Assembly: GCA_035294245.1 (NCBI GenBank)
Contig: DATGLG010000041.1
Span: 62,001 to 126,000 of the forward strand
DNA: 64,000 bases
Source of the DNA: DATGLG01 sp035294245
Lineage (GTDB): Bacteria > Pseudomonadota > Alphaproteobacteria > JACZXZ01
Reading direction: 5' to 3'
Under the pieces are notes generated by a model, which saw nothing but the letters and a program-made list of their open reading frames with translations, made no database searches and was not told the DNA's origin. Shown in pieces: positions 17,181 to 25,779 of this stretch (within the stretch, counting starts at the first letter, position 1; each line of letters opens with the position of its first letter). The position numbers were made by a program, and so were the translations under genes.

Positions 17181-17200
17181 GAGGCGGCGAAAAGCGCCTC
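17181..17200. terminator. Short hairpin between convergent sodB and rlmN
   Basis: GAGGCG (17181-17186) pairs with CGCCTC (17195-17200) around an 8-base loop, directly after the sodB stop. No T-run follows on either strand, so termination is only possible. Confidence 0.3.
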
Positions 17201-18335
17201 AGGACGGCGGGGCAATCGCCGCCGCCGTCGCGAGGCGCTCGCTGGCCCTCCGCTTGAGACTCTCCGACTTGAGCTGGCCGCAGGCGGCGAGGATGTCGCG
17301 GCCGCGCGGGGTGCGCACCGGCGCGTGATAGCCGGCATTCATCACCACCGCGGCGAAGGCGCGGATGGCGCGCTCGTCCGAGCACTCGAAGGGGGCCCCC
17401 GGCCAGGGGTTGAAGGGGATGAGGTTCACCTTCGCGGGTATGCCGCGGATGAGCCGGACCAGCTCTTTGGCGTCGGCGACGGAATCGTTGACCCCCTTCA
17501 GCATCACGTATTCGAAGGTGATGCGCCGGTTGGGGTTGAGCTTGGCATAGTCGCGGCAGGCCTCGAGCAGCATCGCGATCGGGTATTTCCGGTTGAGCGG
17601 CACCACCACGTCGCGCAGTTCGTCGCGCACCGCATGAAGGGAAACGGCGAGGTTGACCCGGAGCTCCTCGCCGCAGCGACGGATCTGGGGGACCACGCCC
17701 GAAGTCGAAAGGGTGATGCGTCGGCGGGAGATCGCGATCCCCTCGGCGTCCATCACGATGCGCAAAGCCTTGGCGACGTTCTCGTAGTTATAAAGAGGCT
17801 CGCCCATCCCCATCATGACGATATTGGAGATCATGCGGCCGTCCTCGGGCGAGGGCCACTCGTCCAGGGCGTCGCGCGCCAGCATCAGCTGCCCCACGAT
17901 CTCGCCGGCCTCGAGATTGCGCACGAGCTTCTGGGTGCCGGTATGACAGAACTTGCAGGTGAGGGTGCAGCCGACCTGGGAGGAGACGCAGAGGGCGCCC
18001 CGGTCCTCCTCGGGGATGTGCACCATCTCGACGAGATTGCCGTCTGCCAGGTGAAGCAGCCATTTGCGCGTACCGTCGAGCGACTGCTGATCGCGCGCGG
18101 CCGTGGGGCGCGCCAGGGTGTAGCGCGCCTCAAGCTCGTCGCGGAAGGATTTTGCAAGGGAGCTCATCTCGGCGAAGCGCGTAGCCCCGCGATGATAGAT
18201 CCAGTGCCAGAGCTGGCGGGTGCGGAAGCGCTCGACGCCCAGGCCGGCGAGCTCGCTTTCGAGCTCCTCGCGGGAAAGACCGATCAGGCTCTTGCGAGCG
18301 GGCTCCGGAGCAGGTGTCTCGGCCGGGGCGCTCAT
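17199..18335 (-). CDS. rlmN: 23S rRNA (adenine-2503-C2)/tRNA methyltransferase RlmN
   Basis: 378-aa radical SAM methyltransferase for A2503 of 23S rRNA (and A37 of some tRNAs). The [4Fe-4S] cysteines are in GCTLTCKFCHTGTQ near residue 125. NIVMMGMGEPLYNYENV, RRITLSTSGVVPQI and the catalytic C-terminal Cys in DILAACGQL are all present. QLWHWIYHRGATRF is the usual N-terminal segment. It converges on sodB. Confidence 0.96.
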   Translation of the reverse strand: MSAPAETPAPEPARKSLIGLSREELESELAGLGVERFRTRQLWHWIYHRGATRFAEMSSLAKSFRDELEARYTLARPTAARDQQSLDGTRKWLLHLADGNLVEMVHIPEEDRGALCVSSQVGCTLTCKFCHTGTQKLVRNLEAGEIVGQLMLARDALDEWPSPEDGRMISNIVMMGMGEPLYNYENVAKALRIVMDAEGIAISRRRITLSTSGVVPQIRRCGEELRVNLAVSLHAVRDELRDVVVPLNRKYPIAMLLEACRDYAKLNPNRRITFEYVMLKGVNDSVADAKELVRLIRGIPAKVNLIPFNPWPGAPFECSDERAIRAFAAVVMNAGYHAPVRTPRGRDILAACGQLKSESLKRRASERLATAAAIAPPS

Positions 18336-18416
18336 GGCTCCTCGTCAATGGCGGCCGCCGTCATATGGGGCGTGCTGCGGCTGCCGTAAATCCCGCCGGC
18401 GCTGCTTCGCGTGCGA

Positions 18417-18965
18417 TCAGCCTTGTACGCCGCAGGCCTTGCTCGCCGTCTCATAGGCCTTGGTGAAGCCGTTGAGCGAGTAGATGTCGGTCGTCTTGGT
18501 GCCCTTGGTCGTCTGGCCATGAGCGGTGAGGTCCCGACCGCTTTTCATCGCCTTGACGATCTTGGCATCGTCGCCGCTACGCGCCCAGGCCGTCTTGCCG
18601 CGCGTGAACAGGTTGAACTTGTCGCTGCCGATATCGAGCTCGACATCGCTGTCCTTCTTGTACTCGTACCCAGCCGTGACGCTGATAACCCCGATATTCT
18701 TCTGCGCGGGCCAATGGGTGACGAGGATGTTCGTCTCCCCCGGCTTGCTCTGATGGCCCTCGGATTTCTTGGGCAGGCTCGCGACATAGCAGACATCGTC
18801 CTTGCCCTCCTTGTAGGTGAGAGCCTGCCAATCGCCGAAGCTGCCCAGGACCGTCGCCTTTTGGGCTTGCTTCTGCTGTTTCGATTGCGCCATGGCGGGA
18901 TGGAGTGCGCCCATCGCCAGGGCGGCGGCAAGGATGGTAGCGGCGGGGGCAAAAAGGCTTTTCAT
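18417..18965 (-). CDS. Invasion-associated locus B (IalB) family protein
   Basis: 182-aa exported protein with a signal peptide (MKSLFAPAATILAAALAMGA, cleavage after PAMA). The mature part begins with the IalB-like GSFGDWQALTYKEGKDDVCYVAS, and two cysteines, one early and one near the C-terminus (KACGVQ), could form a disulfide. Despite its name the family is widespread in free-living alphaproteobacteria. GGAAGAA precedes the chosen ATG; the upstream start at 19001 would bury the signal peptide. Confidence 0.82.
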   Translation of the reverse strand: MKSLFAPAATILAAALAMGALHPAMAQSKQQKQAQKATVLGSFGDWQALTYKEGKDDVCYVASLPKKSEGHQSKPGETNILVTHWPAQKNIGVISVTAGYEYKKDSDVELDIGSDKFNLFTRGKTAWARSGDDAKIVKAMKSGRDLTAHGQTTKGTKTTDIYSLNGFTKAYETASKACGVQG

Positions 18966-19033
18966 GGGGGGTTCTTCCAATGATCGTGCGAAGGGTGGCA
19001 TTTGCAGGAGTCAAAATCGATATCACCGACGGC

Positions 19034-19573
19034 TCACACCTCCGCGGGTTTCCGCCGGCGCAAGGGCGGGCCGAAGATGGCCTCGGGAACCGGCGCCGGG
19101 CGCTGCCCCGCGGCGACGGGACGCTGCGCAAACCGACCGAGGGCGATCATGCGATCATACATCACGAGGGCGCCCGCCAAGGCTAGATTGATCGAGAATT
19201 TTGTCGGAATCTTGACGAGGTGGGCGCAGCGCGCAACAAGCGCCGGGGACAGCCGCCCGCGCTCCGGCCCGAGCACATAGGCCGCCCGGCGCGGATGGGG
19301 AAAGCTCGGCAGCTCGATCGCCTCATCGAGGAGCTCGACGCCGACGAGCGCACAGCCATCCGGCAGGCGGAAGGTGGCGAGGTCGGGAAATTCGTAGAGT
19401 GGAACCTGTTCCGAGGTCTTCGAGGTGTCGGCGCGCTCGCCTTCGCGGCGCCTGTAATTCGCGGCGATGGTGAAGACGAAGCTGGCGCCGAAGGCATGGG
19501 CGGTGCGCCACAAGCTGCCCAGATTCATGGGCTTGCTAACTCCTTCGATGCCGATGCCGAAATAGCCGCGCAT
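19034..19573 (-). CDS. TrmH/SpoU-family RNA methyltransferase
   Basis: 179-aa SPOUT-class 2'-O-methyltransferase. Motif 1 is GVSKPMNLGSLWRTAHAFGA near residue 10, motif 2 is YVLGPERGRLSP near 105, and motif 3 is VKIPTKFSINLALAGALVMYDR near 125. The RNA target (tRNA or rRNA) cannot be named. Start 19573 (MRGYFGIGIEGV) fits the family; the frame from 19609 is an extension without support. Divergent from the asparaginase gene. Confidence 0.85.
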   Translation of the reverse strand: MRGYFGIGIEGVSKPMNLGSLWRTAHAFGASFVFTIAANYRRREGERADTSKTSEQVPLYEFPDLATFRLPDGCALVGVELLDEAIELPSFPHPRRAAYVLGPERGRLSPALVARCAHLVKIPTKFSINLALAGALVMYDRMIALGRFAQRPVAAGQRPAPVPEAIFGPPLRRRKPAEV

Positions 19574-19645
19574 GGCTCGAACCTTGCACGCCGGAGCGCG
19601 CCAAGGCAAGGTGTTTGACCGCGTAAGCCAGGGAGTCTGCCGCCA

Positions 19646-20692
19646 ATGTCCTTTGCCAAGTCCGATAAGATCCGCGTCTCACGAGATGCCAACCCGGTGC
19701 TGATCGCTGTCACGCGGGGGCCGGGCGTGGAGAGCCGCCATCGGGGCTCGGCCGCCGTGGTGGACGCGCACGGAGCGGTGGTCCATGCCTGGGGCGATAT
19801 CGAGCAGGCGGTCTATCCCCGCTCGGCGATCAAGCCCCTGCAGGCCCTGGCGGTGGTCGAGACCGGTGCTGCGGACGCCCTTGGCCTGGGCGATGCGGAG
19901 CTCGCTCTCACCTGCGCCTCCCATAGCGGCGAGCCCAAGCACACGGACACGGTCAAGGCCTGGCTGGAGCGCATCGGACTCGGGATCGAGCACCTCGAAT
20001 GCGGCGCCCATCCGCCCTATTACGCGCCTGCGGCCGAGGCGCTGATCCGCGCCGGCCGGCCGCCCACGGCCGCCCATAATAATTGCTCGGGCAAGCATTC
20101 CGGCATGCTGACGGCGACATTGCACCGGCGCGAGCCGACGCGCGGCTATATCAAGCCCGATCATCCGGCACAGCAGCGTTGGATACGGATCGTCGGCGAG
20201 ATGTGCGGCGTCGACCTTGCGCGTGCGCCGATGGGGACCGACGGCTGCAGTATCCCCACGATCGCCATTCCCATCGTGGCCATGGCGCGCGGCATGGCGC
20301 GCTTCGCCGCACCGCACGGCCTTTCCGCCGAGCGCGCGGCCGCCTGCAAGCGCATCTTCGCCGCGGCGACGGCGCGGCCCGATCTCGTCGCGGGAACCGG
20401 CCGCTTCGGCACCCTCCTGATGGAGGGTACGGGCGGCCGGATCCTCGTCAAAGGCGGCGCCGAAGGTGTTTATTGCGGCGCCGTGCCGGAGCTCGGCCTC
20501 GGCATCGCGCTCAAGATCGACGACGGCGCCGGCCGTGCGGCCGAGGCGGCGATGGCGGCGGTCCTGCGCCATGTCGGCGCGCTCGATGACGCGAGCTGGG
20601 CGGCGCTCGCTGCCAGCTGCCGGCCAATCCTCACCAATTGGAACGGCATCGAGGTGGGCCGGATCGACGCCGCACCCGGCTGGCCGGCTTAG
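19646..20692 (+). CDS. Asparaginase (rhizobial type, L-asparaginase II family)
   Basis: 348-aa enzyme of the thermolabile Rhizobium etli AsnII-type family, hydrolysing asparagine to aspartate and ammonia. The catalytic Ser-x-x-Lys is in YPRSAIKPLQALAVVE near residue 58. AHNNCSGKHSGML near 150 and GTDGCSIPTIAIP near 195 carry the conserved Cys residues. It is unrelated to the bacterial class I/II asparaginases. Followed at about 40 bp by a quinone oxidoreductase gene. Confidence 0.88.
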   Translation: MSFAKSDKIRVSRDANPVLIAVTRGPGVESRHRGSAAVVDAHGAVVHAWGDIEQAVYPRSAIKPLQALAVVETGAADALGLGDAELALTCASHSGEPKHTDTVKAWLERIGLGIEHLECGAHPPYYAPAAEALIRAGRPPTAAHNNCSGKHSGMLTATLHRREPTRGYIKPDHPAQQRWIRIVGEMCGVDLARAPMGTDGCSIPTIAIPIVAMARGMARFAAPHGLSAERAAACKRIFAAATARPDLVAGTGRFGTLLMEGTGGRILVKGGAEGVYCGAVPELGLGIALKIDDGAGRAAEAAMAAVLRHVGALDDASWAALAASCRPILTNWNGIEVGRIDAAPGWPA

Positions 20693-20733
20693 CGCCGACG
20701 CGATCGGACGAACGCGGAGACAAGGAGAAGGGA

Positions 20734-21717
20734 ATGCGTGCAATTCTGTGCAAGGCCTGGGGCGAGCCTTCGACTCTTGCTTTCGAAGCGGTGCCGCCGC
20801 CGGCGCTTCGGCCCGGCCATGTGCGGATCGCCGTGCATGCCGTCGGGGTCAACTTCGCCGATACGCTGATCATCGCCGGCAAGTATCAGGAGAAGCCGCC
20901 GCTGCCCTTCAGCCCGGGTCTTGAGGCCGCCGGCATCGTCACCGAGGTTGCCTCCGACGTGCGCGGCTGCAAGACGGGCGACCGTGTCATGGCCTTCGCC
21001 ACCTGGGGCGCCTATGCCGAGGAAATGGTCGTGCCGGCGAGCGCGGTCTTCCGCATTCCCGACAAGATGGAGCTGACGACGGCGGCCGCCTTCCCGGTCG
21101 CCTACGGCACCTCCCATCTCGGCCTCCTCCATCGCGGCCAGCTCAAGGCCAGCGAGACCCTCCTCGTGCATGGTGCCGCGGGCGGCGTCGGCTTGACCGC
21201 CGTCGAGATCGGCCGCGCCCTGGGCGCCACGGTGATCGCAACGGCGGGCAGCCCCGACAAGGTCAAGGTGGCGCTCCAGCACGGCGCCCATTACGGCATC
21301 GATTATTCCAAGGAGGACATACGGGAGCGGGTCAAGGCGCTGACCGGCGGCAAGGGGGCCGATGTCATTTATGATCCGGTCGGCGGCGACGTCTTTGACG
21401 CCTCGCTCCGCTGCATCAACTGGGAAGGCCGCATCCTTGTTGTCGGCTTCGCCTCCGGCCGCATTCCCCAGGCGCCGTGCAACTACGTCCTGGTCAAGAA
21501 CTGCGCCGTCATCGGCGTGCTGTGGGGCGCCACGGCGCGGCGCGACCCTGCGCTGGTGGGGCGCTCCTTCGAGGCGCTGTTCCGCTGGTATGACGAGGGC
21601 AAGCTCCGTCCCCTCGTCTCCCGCACGATGCCGCTCGACAAGGCGGCCGAGGCGCTGACCTTGATGATGCAGCGAAAGATCACCGGAAAGCTGGTGCTCA
21701 CCACCGGGCGCGCCTGA
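20734..21717 (+). CDS. NADPH:quinone oxidoreductase family protein (zinc-independent MDR)
   Basis: 327-aa medium-chain dehydrogenase/reductase. The N-terminal domain contains VGVNFADTLIIAGKYQ and PFSPGLEAAGIVTEV. The nucleotide motif is LLVHGAAGGVGLTAVEIGRALGA (Gly-rich turn near residue 155), and the late KITGKLVLT closes the fold. The zinc-binding cysteines of alcohol dehydrogenases are absent. A good AAGGAG site supports ATG 20734. Confidence 0.88.
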   Translation: MRAILCKAWGEPSTLAFEAVPPPALRPGHVRIAVHAVGVNFADTLIIAGKYQEKPPLPFSPGLEAAGIVTEVASDVRGCKTGDRVMAFATWGAYAEEMVVPASAVFRIPDKMELTTAAAFPVAYGTSHLGLLHRGQLKASETLLVHGAAGGVGLTAVEIGRALGATVIATAGSPDKVKVALQHGAHYGIDYSKEDIRERVKALTGGKGADVIYDPVGGDVFDASLRCINWEGRILVVGFASGRIPQAPCNYVLVKNCAVIGVLWGATARRDPALVGRSFEALFRWYDEGKLRPLVSRTMPLDKAAEALTLMMQRKITGKLVLTTGRA

Positions 21718-21726
21718 CCCGCAGCC

Positions 21727-22230
21727 TCACGCCGCGGCCGTCTCGCGCAAGTAGAGGATGAGATCGAGGGGCGGGGGCGGCACCAGCGTCTGCGAGAGCA
21801 TGTCATGCACCTGGGCGCGATGATGCGTCTGGTGATTGAAGAGATGGGCGAGGATCCAGGCGAGACGCGTCTTCTGGGGCTCGCCGCGCGTCGTATGATA
21901 AGCGAGCAGCCGGTCGAGCGCCGCATCGTCGTAGCCGTCGACAATGGTGATGAGTCGGGCGTCCTCGGCTTCCCGCGCCTTCCGCAGGCTGACGAGGTCG
22001 TCATAGAGAATCTGGTCGAGCGCCTTGAGGCCGGAATCCTCGCCGGTGATCCGACCCAGCCAGATGCGATCGCCCACGATCAGGTGATTGAGCGTGCCGT
22101 GGATCGAGCCGAAGAAGGCGAGGCGCGGCTTATGGTACTCGACATCCGGAAGCTGCGCGCAAGCCGCGTAGAGGCGTCGGTTGGCCCAGGCGTTGTAGCG
22201 GGCGAGGTTGTGGAAATAGGCGGCCTCCAT
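21727..22230 (-). CDS. DinB family protein
   Basis: 167-aa four-helix-bundle metalloprotein of the DinB/YfiT type. The probable metal ligands are His in SIHGTLNHLIVGDRIW near residue 48 and His residues in LFNHQTHHRAQVHDML near 135. The N-terminus YFHNLARYNAWANRRLY is typical. Members are often bacillithiol- or mycothiol-dependent transferases, but in this lineage the thiol partner is unknown. Start 22230 matches the family. Confidence 0.85.
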   Translation of the reverse strand: MEAAYFHNLARYNAWANRRLYAACAQLPDVEYHKPRLAFFGSIHGTLNHLIVGDRIWLGRITGEDSGLKALDQILYDDLVSLRKAREAEDARLITIVDGYDDAALDRLLAYHTTRGEPQKTRLAWILAHLFNHQTHHRAQVHDMLSQTLVPPPPLDLILYLRETAAA

Positions 22231-22265
22231 GACGACGGGTCTCCTCCGGGCGTGAGCCCGGCGCT

Positions 22266-22871
22266 TCAGCTCGGGGTGAGGGGAACATGGCCCGGCTGCG
22301 CCCGCACGCGCGCGAGCCAAGCCTCGATCGCTGGATAGCGCGCGAGGTCGAAGCCGCCCTCATGGGCGACATGGGTATAGGCGTAAAGCGCGATATCGGC
22401 GATCGTATAGGCGCCACCGACGAGGAACGCCTCGCGTGCGAGATGGCTCTCCATGCGGTCCAGCACGCGATAGCCCCCCTCGCGCTTTTTGGCGAGCTGG
22501 TCGCGCCATTCCTCCTCCATGCCAAGGAAGCGCACCCAATAGCGCGCCTCGGCGATGGTCGGCTCGAGGCTGTTCTGCTCGAAGAACATCCATTGCAAGA
22601 CGCGCGCCCGCGAGAGCTTGTCCGCCGGCAGAAGCGGCGTGCCCTCGGCGAAATAGCAGAGGATGGCGCCGGATTGGGTCAGCACCTCGCCATCGTCCAG
22701 CACGACAGCGGGCACCTGGCCATAGGGGTTGACGGTGAGAAATTCCGGGGTGCGCGTCTCGCCCTTGAGGGTGTCGAGGAGAATATGGGTGAAGGGAATG
22801 CGGAGCTGCGTCAGCACCAGGCGCGCCTTGTAGGCGTTGCCTGAGATCAGCGAGTCGTAAAGCCTGATCAC
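22266..22871 (-). CDS. Glutathione S-transferase family protein
   Basis: 201-aa cytosolic GST. The thioredoxin-like N-terminal domain starts MIRLYDSLISGNAYKARLV and has the cis-Pro at YGQVPAVVLDDG and the glutathione-binding QSGAILCYFAEG near residue 68. The helical C-terminal domain has the N-cap box GGAYTIADIALYAYTH. Substrate unknown. It sits 9 bp from the ABM-domain gene in the same strand and is likely co-transcribed with it. Confidence 0.87.
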   Translation of the reverse strand: MIRLYDSLISGNAYKARLVLTQLRIPFTHILLDTLKGETRTPEFLTVNPYGQVPAVVLDDGEVLTQSGAILCYFAEGTPLLPADKLSRARVLQWMFFEQNSLEPTIAEARYWVRFLGMEEEWRDQLAKKREGGYRVLDRMESHLAREAFLVGGAYTIADIALYAYTHVAHEGGFDLARYPAIEAWLARVRAQPGHVPLTPS

Positions 22872-22880
22872 GCGCGGTCC

Positions 22881-23216
22881 TTATGGCCGGCCGGCCGCAG
22901 CCGCGCCGCGGCTCCCCGTCATGTCGTAATCCCGGATCACCTGCGCGACCCGGATGCGATAATCCTTGAAGATCCCGCCCTTGCCCTTGGCCTGCGCCGC
23001 GCGGTGCTCGGCATATTCGCGCCACGCCTTGACCGCAGCCTCGTCGCGCCAGGTCGAGAGGGAGAGAAACTTGCCCTTGGTGGTGAGGCTCTCGAAGCGC
23101 TCCACCGAGATGAAGCCGTCGATCTTGCCGAGCTCGGGCGCCAGCGCCCGGGCGAGATCGAAATATTCCGCGGCGCGCCCCTCGTTCGGGATCACCTCGA
23201 AGACGACTACGATCAT
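22881..23216 (-). CDS. Antibiotic biosynthesis monooxygenase (ABM) domain protein
   Basis: 111-aa ferredoxin-like-fold protein of the ABM/YgiN family. It begins IVVVFEVIPNEGRAAEYFDLA and has the typical IDGFISVERFESL and FLSLSTWRDEAAVKAWREY. Such proteins act as small cofactor-free oxygenases or haem-degrading enzymes, or simply bind quinones. Start 23216 fits the fold; GAGGAG is 9 or more bases upstream. First gene of a small unit with the GST and perhaps DinB. Confidence 0.82.
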   Translation of the reverse strand: MIVVVFEVIPNEGRAAEYFDLARALAPELGKIDGFISVERFESLTTKGKFLSLSTWRDEAAVKAWREYAEHRAAQAKGKGGIFKDYRIRVAQVIRDYDMTGSRGAAAAGRP

Positions 23217-23274
23217 CGCGCCACCCTCTCCTCGGCCGGTGGCGAATGATGGCGAGGCCGTCCTGGCCCCGCAA

Positions 23275-23312
23275 TGCAAATTTCCTCACGCCCGGGCATG
23301 AGGAAATCTGCA
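23275..23312. repeat. 38-bp near-perfect palindrome
   Basis: The left half at 23275-23293 and right half at 23294-23312 pair at 17 of 19 positions, centred on CCCGGG. The outer arms are TGCA, then ATTTCCTCA (23280-23288) facing TGAGGAAAT (23299-23307). It lies between the DUF1127 stop and the ABM gene start. It could terminate the DUF1127 transcript, although no T-run follows, or act as an operator. Confidence 0.85.
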
Positions 23313-23349
23313 ACTCGGCGCCAAGCCTTCGGACGGCGTGGTGGCCTGT

Positions 23350-23613
23350 TCACGCGCGCCAGAAAGGCTTGCTGTACTCGCTATAGGCCTCGCTGCGGCC
23401 GATCCCGATATCCTTGAGGGCATCCGCACTCAACGACATGAGCTCGCGGCGAGTCCGGGCCTGGGCGCGCCAGGTGGCGAGGGTATCGAGCGCCCGGGCC
23501 AGCCCGCGACGGAGCTTGAGGGAGCCCTTCGAGGCCGTCCGGCGGATCCGGTCGAAATTGCCGCCGCCCGCCTGGGTCGGCAGCCTTCCAAGCGAAGGAG
23601 AATAGGTTGTCAT
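23350..23613 (-). CDS. DUF1127 (YjiS-like) small protein
   Basis: 87-aa small basic protein. The DUF1127 motif is at the C-terminus: TRRELMSLSADALKDIGIGRSEA, followed by an aromatic end (KPFWRA). The N-terminal half is rich in Arg and Lys. Such proteins in alphaproteobacteria are stress-, phosphate- or RNA-related and often under LysR control. ATG 23613 has AGGAAAAG upstream; ATG 23628 does not. Divergent from a GcvA-type LysR gene. Confidence 0.88.
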   Translation of the reverse strand: MTTYSPSLGRLPTQAGGGNFDRIRRTASKGSLKLRRGLARALDTLATWRAQARTRRELMSLSADALKDIGIGRSEAYSEYSKPFWRA

Positions 23614-23691
23614 GGCTCTTTTCCTCACATGTCCAGAAGATCACGAAGCCCAGCCGAGGGCTTTTCTGAAGCGAGATTTATGGCTGATGAT

Positions 23692-23705
23692 GGTTGCGGA
23701 CAACC
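23692..23705. promoter_or_regulatory. Inverted repeat GGTTG-N4-CAACC in the DUF1127/LysR region
   Basis: Perfect 5-bp arms at 23692-23696 and 23701-23705. On the minus strand it overlaps TTGTCC, a plausible -35 of the DUF1127 gene, so it is a good candidate for the LysR binding site. Confidence 0.4.
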
Positions 23706-23724
23706 GATTTAATATCGTAGAATT

Positions 23725-23741
23725 CGTGACGAAAATTCACG
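23725..23741. promoter_or_regulatory. Inverted repeat CGTGA-N7-TCACG before the LysR gene
   Basis: Perfect 5-bp arms at 23725-23729 and 23737-23741, abutting the GTGAGGAG ribosome binding site of the LysR gene. Suits autoregulation of the LysR gene. Inference from position and symmetry. Confidence 0.4.
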
Positions 23742-23754
23742 TGAGGAGACCGCC

Positions 23755-24684
23755 ATGGCGCGCCGACTGCCCCCTCTGAAAGCCCTTCCCGATTTCGAGG
23801 CCGCCGCCCGCCACTTGAGTTTCACCAAAGCGGCGGCGGAGCTGCACGTGACCCACGGCGCCGTGAGCCGACAGGTGAAGTCCCTCGAGGATTATCTCGG
23901 TGTGCCGCTCTTCCGCCGTCTCAACCGCGCCCTTCTCTTGACCGATGAGGGGCAGGCCTATGTCGCAGTGGTGCGGGATCTCATCGAGCGCCTTGCCGAG
24001 GCGAGCGACCGCATCAAGAAGCGTGACGAGAAGGGCGGGCTCACGGTCACCACCACGGATTCCTTCGCGGTGAAATGGCTGGTGCCGCGACTGGCCCGCT
24101 TCCGGCAGGCCCATCCCGAGATCGACGTGCGCTTGCAGGCGAACGACCAGCTCGTGGATTTCGCACGCGACAATGTCGATCTCGCGATCCGCTACGGTCG
24201 CGGCTCCTATCCCGGCGTGAAATCGGACCGTCTGCTGACCGAGGATTTCGTGCCCGTCTGCAGCCCGTCCCTGCTCAAGGGCAAGCATCCCCTGCGCACC
24301 CCCTCCGACCTGCGCTATCACCAGCTCCTGCACGAGGAGGCGACCCAGATCGATTGGCGCATCTGGCTGATGGCGGCCGGCGTCAACGGGATCGATCCCT
24401 CCCGCGGCCCCATCTACAGCCATGCGAGCCTGGTGATGCAGGCGGCGATCGCCGGCGAAGGCGTGGCACTCGGGCGCACCGCGCTGATCGCGGAGGACCT
24501 GGCGGCCGGGCGGCTTGTCAAGCCCTTCGACATCGCGCTCAAGGCGGAGTACGCCTATTACATCGTCTACCCGCCGCGTATGCTCGAGCGGCCGAAGGTC
24601 GCCGCTTTCCGCGATTGGCTGCTCGAGGAGGCGGCGCGGGACCGCGCGACGGGCGAGCGCGCGCAGCTGGCGTCGGCGGAATAG
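23755..24684 (+). CDS. LysR-family transcriptional regulator, GcvA type
   Basis: 309-aa regulator. The N-terminal winged helix is LPDFEAAARHLSFTKAAAEL then HVTHGAVSRQVKSLEDYLG (residues 10-50), typical of the GcvA/AmpR subgroup. The C-terminal effector domain begins near residue 93 (GLTVTTTDSFAVKWLVPRL). GAGGAG precedes the ATG. It is divergent from a DUF1127 gene with two inverted repeats between them, an arrangement like that of VtlR/LsrB regulators, which control DUF1127 genes in Rhizobiales. Whether it is orthologous needs a phylogeny. Confidence 0.9.
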   Translation: MARRLPPLKALPDFEAAARHLSFTKAAAELHVTHGAVSRQVKSLEDYLGVPLFRRLNRALLLTDEGQAYVAVVRDLIERLAEASDRIKKRDEKGGLTVTTTDSFAVKWLVPRLARFRQAHPEIDVRLQANDQLVDFARDNVDLAIRYGRGSYPGVKSDRLLTEDFVPVCSPSLLKGKHPLRTPSDLRYHQLLHEEATQIDWRIWLMAAGVNGIDPSRGPIYSHASLVMQAAIAGEGVALGRTALIAEDLAAGRLVKPFDIALKAEYAYYIVYPPRMLERPKVAAFRDWLLEEAARDRATGERAQLASAE

Positions 24685-25002
24685 CCGCGCCGCGCGTGGC
24701 GACGGTAACGCCAAGGGCCGCGCTCACGCGGGCTCGGCATGCGCCGCGGCGGTCGGTGCGCGCCCTGGGCGTGGCGTTGAAATGGGCCAACCCCAACCCA
24801 TAATAAAATGATAGTCGAGCAAGCGCCGCCACAAGCGCCCAGGCAGAATTGCGGCCGATTTGTGGCGTGCGCCTTAAATAAACTTCATGTCCGCTCGAAT
24901 GTTGAGGATGCTATGGTCTGAGCCGGAGCATCCGTTCGACAAGGCAGCCGGTGCCAGAGCCAGAGCGCTTCAGGATCTCGATGCCAGCCAAGGGGAGCAA
25001 TC
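24685..25002. other. Intergenic region before the peptidoglycan-binding gene
   Basis: 318 bp without a convincing gene. A weak promoter-like TTGAAA (24777-24782) is followed by TAATAA 18 bases later (24801-24806), embedded in an AT-rich patch. No tRNA, hairpin or repeat stands out. Confidence 0.3.
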
Positions 25003-25626
25003 ATGATCCGCGTGACTCGTCCCCTCGTTCCGATCGGCATGGCGGCGCTGCTCGGCGCGGCGCTTGCGCTGCCGGCGGTGCCCAGCTTGGCGCAGCAGCA
25101 GCCGCTCTCGCCGAGCGCTCCGTCCGCGCCGGCCCAGGCGCCATCGGGAACGACGCAAACGGCGCCCGGGAGCCCGACCCTGACCGCACCCAAAACCACG
25201 CCGATGCAGTCGCCGATGCCGGCGACGCCAGCTCCCTCCCAGGTGCCGTCGACCAATCCGGCAGCGCCCGCTGCCGCCGCCCCGTCGGGAACCAATTCGG
25301 GCATGCCCAATACCCAGCAGCCTCGACAGACCATGCCGATGCAGGGCGGCCAGATGAGGAAGGGCTCGATGAAGCAAGGCGCCGCCAAGTCGGGCGAGGC
25401 GGCCCAGCCCGCCGAGCATCGCGGCTATTCGCGCCGCGCCGTCGAGATCGTGCAGGCCGCCCTCAACAATCACGGCTACAAGCTCGACGTCAACGGCAGC
25501 ATGGATCGCCAGACCCGCGACGCGCTGCGGCGATATCAAAAAGAGCACAAGCTGCGGGGCAACGGCGAGATCACCGAGGCGACGGTGAAGAGCCTCGGCA
25601 TCAAGAGCCTTACCAAGTGGGAATAG
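25003..25626 (+). CDS. Secreted peptidoglycan-binding domain protein
   Basis: 207-aa exported protein. A signal peptide (cleavage near PSLAQQQ, residue 31) is followed by about 100 residues of low-complexity Pro/Ala/Ser/Thr linker. The C-terminal PG_binding_1-like domain spans about residues 145-207, with RAVEIVQAALNNHGYKLDVN then GSMDRQTRDALRRYQKEHKL. It probably binds cell wall without catalysis. AAGGGGAG precedes the ATG. Confidence 0.82.
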   Translation: MIRVTRPLVPIGMAALLGAALALPAVPSLAQQQPLSPSAPSAPAQAPSGTTQTAPGSPTLTAPKTTPMQSPMPATPAPSQVPSTNPAAPAAAAPSGTNSGMPNTQQPRQTMPMQGGQMRKGSMKQGAAKSGEAAQPAEHRGYSRRAVEIVQAALNNHGYKLDVNGSMDRQTRDALRRYQKEHKLRGNGEITEATVKSLGIKSLTKWE

Positions 25627-25779
25627 CCCGCGGCTGATCTCCGCCCGCGACGCCGCGCCGAGGGCGGCCTCCGGCACGAAAGCCGTGCCGCGTCGGCGCG
25701 GTGCGGAGGCTTGCCGCGGCCGAGGCGTGGCACTAAGGTGGGCGAAACCACCATCACAACCATCGTCAGGGAGCGAGCC

